A model generated the notes under the pieces. The model was not told the origin of the DNA. It was given only the letters and a program-made list of their open reading frames with translations, and did no database searches. From a virus, in the IMG/VR virus record IMGVR_UViG_3300037493_003357, positions 1 to 26,023 of that record: a stretch of DNA of 26,023 nucleotides; one strand, 5' to 3'. This document shows positions 24,506 through 26,023 of the stretch, piece after piece. Every line of letters begins with the position of its first letter. Positions within the stretch are counted from its first letter, which is position 1. A program made the translations under genes and the position numbers.

Positions 24506-26023
24506 ATGGCAAATAATAGAATATCATACGCATCTAGGGATTATCAGTCAATCAGGACCGAGCTCTTGAATTATACTAAAACTTACTACCCTGATTTAAT
24601 TCAAGACTTTAACGATGCTTCGGTATTCTCCGTATTCATTGATTTAAATGCCGCAATTGCAGACAACTTACATTATAACATTGACCGAAGTATTCAGGAA
24701 ACCGTTTTACAATATGCACAACAAAGGTCATCAATTTATAACATTGCCAGAACCTACGGTTTAAAATTGCCGGGACAAAGACCATCAGTTGCTTTAGTTG
24801 ATTTCTCAATTACTGTTCCTGCCTTTGGGGATAAAGAAGATGAAAGATATCTTGGAACATTATCAAGAGGTTCACAAGTTGTTGGGGCTGGAGTTGTATT
24901 TGAAAATGTTTACGACATTGATTTTGCTTCACCATATAATTCTCAAGGTTTCCCTAATAGATTAAAAATACCAAACTTTAACTCAAACAATGTTTTAGTT
25001 AATTATACCATTACAAAACGAGAAATTGTTGTAAATGGTATTACAAAGGTGTTTAAAAAAGTTGTCGGAGCAAATGATGTTAAACCGTTCTTTGAGATAT
25101 TTTTACCTGAAAAAAATGTATTAGGTATTACAAGTGTATTATTAAAGAATGGTACACAATATACAAACATACCAACAACTGCGGAGTTTTTAGGTTTAGA
25201 CAATAGATGGTACGAAGTGGATGCCTTAGCTGAAGATAGAGTTTTTATTGAAGACCCTGCAAAAGTTTCTGACCAACCTGGTATTAAAGTTGGTAAATAC
25301 ATTCAAACTCAAGATAGATTTATTACCGAATATACTCCTGAAGGGTTTAAGAAAATGACATTTGGTGGTGGTACCAATACGGCTCAAGACCAATTGAATC
25401 AGTTCACAACTTTAGGTACAACATTAGAACTTCAAAAATATTCTAACAATTTTTCATTAGGTTCAACATTAACACCAAACTCAACATTATTCATTCAATA
25501 TAGAGTTGGCGGTGGATTAGCAACAAACTTAGGAACAAACGTAATCAATCAAATTGGTACTGTTTCATTCTTTGTTAATGGACCATCTGAGACAACAAAC
25601 TCAGCGGTAGTTAATTCATTAAGATGTGTTAACGTAACTGCAGCGGTAGGTGGAGCGGGTATTCCATCATTAGAGGAAATTAGAAATTATGTTTCATTTA
25701 ACTTTTCAGCCCAAAAGAGAGCCGTTACAGTACAAGATTATGAATCAATTATTAGAAACATGCCAGCTCAGTTTGGAGCACCTGCAAAAGTATCTATAAC
25801 AGAAAATGACAACAAGATTTTAATTCAAATATTATCTTATGATACTTCGGGTAAATTAACCAATATTGTTTCAAACACTTTAAGACAAAATATTGCAAAT
25901 TATTTATCAAACTATCGAATGATGAATGATTACATTTCAATATTCAGCGCTGAGGTTATTGACTTAAGTATTGACGTTGCAATTGTTTTAGATTCGGCTC
26001 AAAACTCAGGACAAGTTATTTCA
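24506..26023 (+). CDS. 6: Baseplate wedge protein gp6-type (3' end outside window)
   Basis: An open frame of 506 codons from ATG 24506 continues past the window end. It is the N-terminal and central part of a gp6/baseplate J-like wedge protein (T4 gp6 is 660 aa), which dimerises to form the inner ring of the baseplate. Features are the start YASRDYQSIRTELLNYTKTY, the DFNDASVFSVFIDLNAAIAD segment (about 35-54), repeated beta strands, and the conserved AVTVQDYESIIRNMP (about 407-421). The latter is typical of gpJ/gp6 proteins and is followed by the ANYLSNYRMMNDYI helix (about 465-478). It is directly adjacent to gp25. A TATAAATA sequence (24488-24495) lies upstream inside gp25. Confidence 0.88.
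   Translation, partial: MANNRISYASRDYQSIRTELLNYTKTYYPDLIQDFNDASVFSVFIDLNAAIADNLHYNIDRSIQETVLQYAQQRSSIYNIARTYGLKLPGQRPSVALVDFSITVPAFGDKEDERYLGTLSRGSQVVGAGVVFENVYDIDFASPYNSQGFPNRLKIPNFNSNNVLVNYTITKREIVVNGITKVFKKVVGANDVKPFFEIFLPEKNVLGITSVLLKNGTQYTNIPTTAEFLGLDNRWYEVDALAEDRVFIEDPAKVSDQPGIKVGKYIQTQDRFITEYTPEGFKKMTFGGGTNTAQDQLNQFTTLGTTLELQKYSNNFSLGSTLTPNSTLFIQYRVGGGLATNLGTNVINQIGTVSFFVNGPSETTNSAVVNSLRCVNVTAAVGGAGIPSLEEIRNYVSFNFSAQKRAVTVQDYESIIRNMPAQFGAPAKVSITENDNKILIQILSYDTSGKLTNIVSNTLRQNIANYLSNYRMMNDYISIFSAEVIDLSIDVAIVLDSAQNSGQVIS

Overview
The window is a 26-kb piece of a T4-like (contractile-tailed) phage genome that most likely infects a Bacteroidetes host. All genes lie on the + strand and are tightly packed; the largest gap is 112 bp and no stretch over 300 bp lacks a gene. 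The T4-like assignment rests on recognisable tail tube, gp26-, gp53-, gp25- and gp6-type baseplate genes together with gp32, UvsX, 5' nuclease and gp41-type helicase genes. The Bacteroidetes assignment rests on the AT-rich composition, the lack of clear Shine-Dalgarno sequences (A-rich leaders instead), a promoter matching the Bacteroidetes pattern TTTG-N20-TAnnTTTG before gp32, and a DUF5522-type gene typical of Bacteroidetes. No tRNA, CRISPR array or insertion sequence was seen.

Region 1 (1-15838), tail and baseplate hub. It holds the 3' end of the tail tube gene, a gp26-type gene with an overlapping +1-frame ORF (gp51-like or a frameshift extension), a tape-measure-like gene, a 1680-aa baseplate protein with gp48/gp54-like stretches and an embedded OmpA-like domain, gp53, and a 2436-aa hub protein. 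The hub ends with a gp27/gpD-like fold, a possible degenerate cell-wall hydrolase region and an IPT/TIG domain. Region 2 (15878-16808) holds a 74-aa and a 233-aa acidic protein of unknown function and ends in a strong terminator.

Region 3 (16921-23838), replication. It starts at the host-type promoter and encodes a gp32 homologue without zinc cysteines, a 75-aa helical protein, UvsX, a 5' nuclease, a 150-aa unknown, a DnaB/gp41 helicase and a monomeric class II (B12-dependent) ribonucleotide reductase. Region 4 (about 23825-26023) has the small DUF5522-type protein, then gp25 and the first 506 codons of gp6, so the baseplate wedge genes resume after the replication block.

The most useful non-gene observations are these. 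An exact 15-bp intergenic motif (TATTTATATAGAAAC) occurs before two structural genes and a 13/15 version before a third; it is a candidate late promoter. There is a possible programmed frameshift between tail tube and tape measure, where other tailed phages carry G/GT chaperones. Several terminators mark transcription-unit borders.
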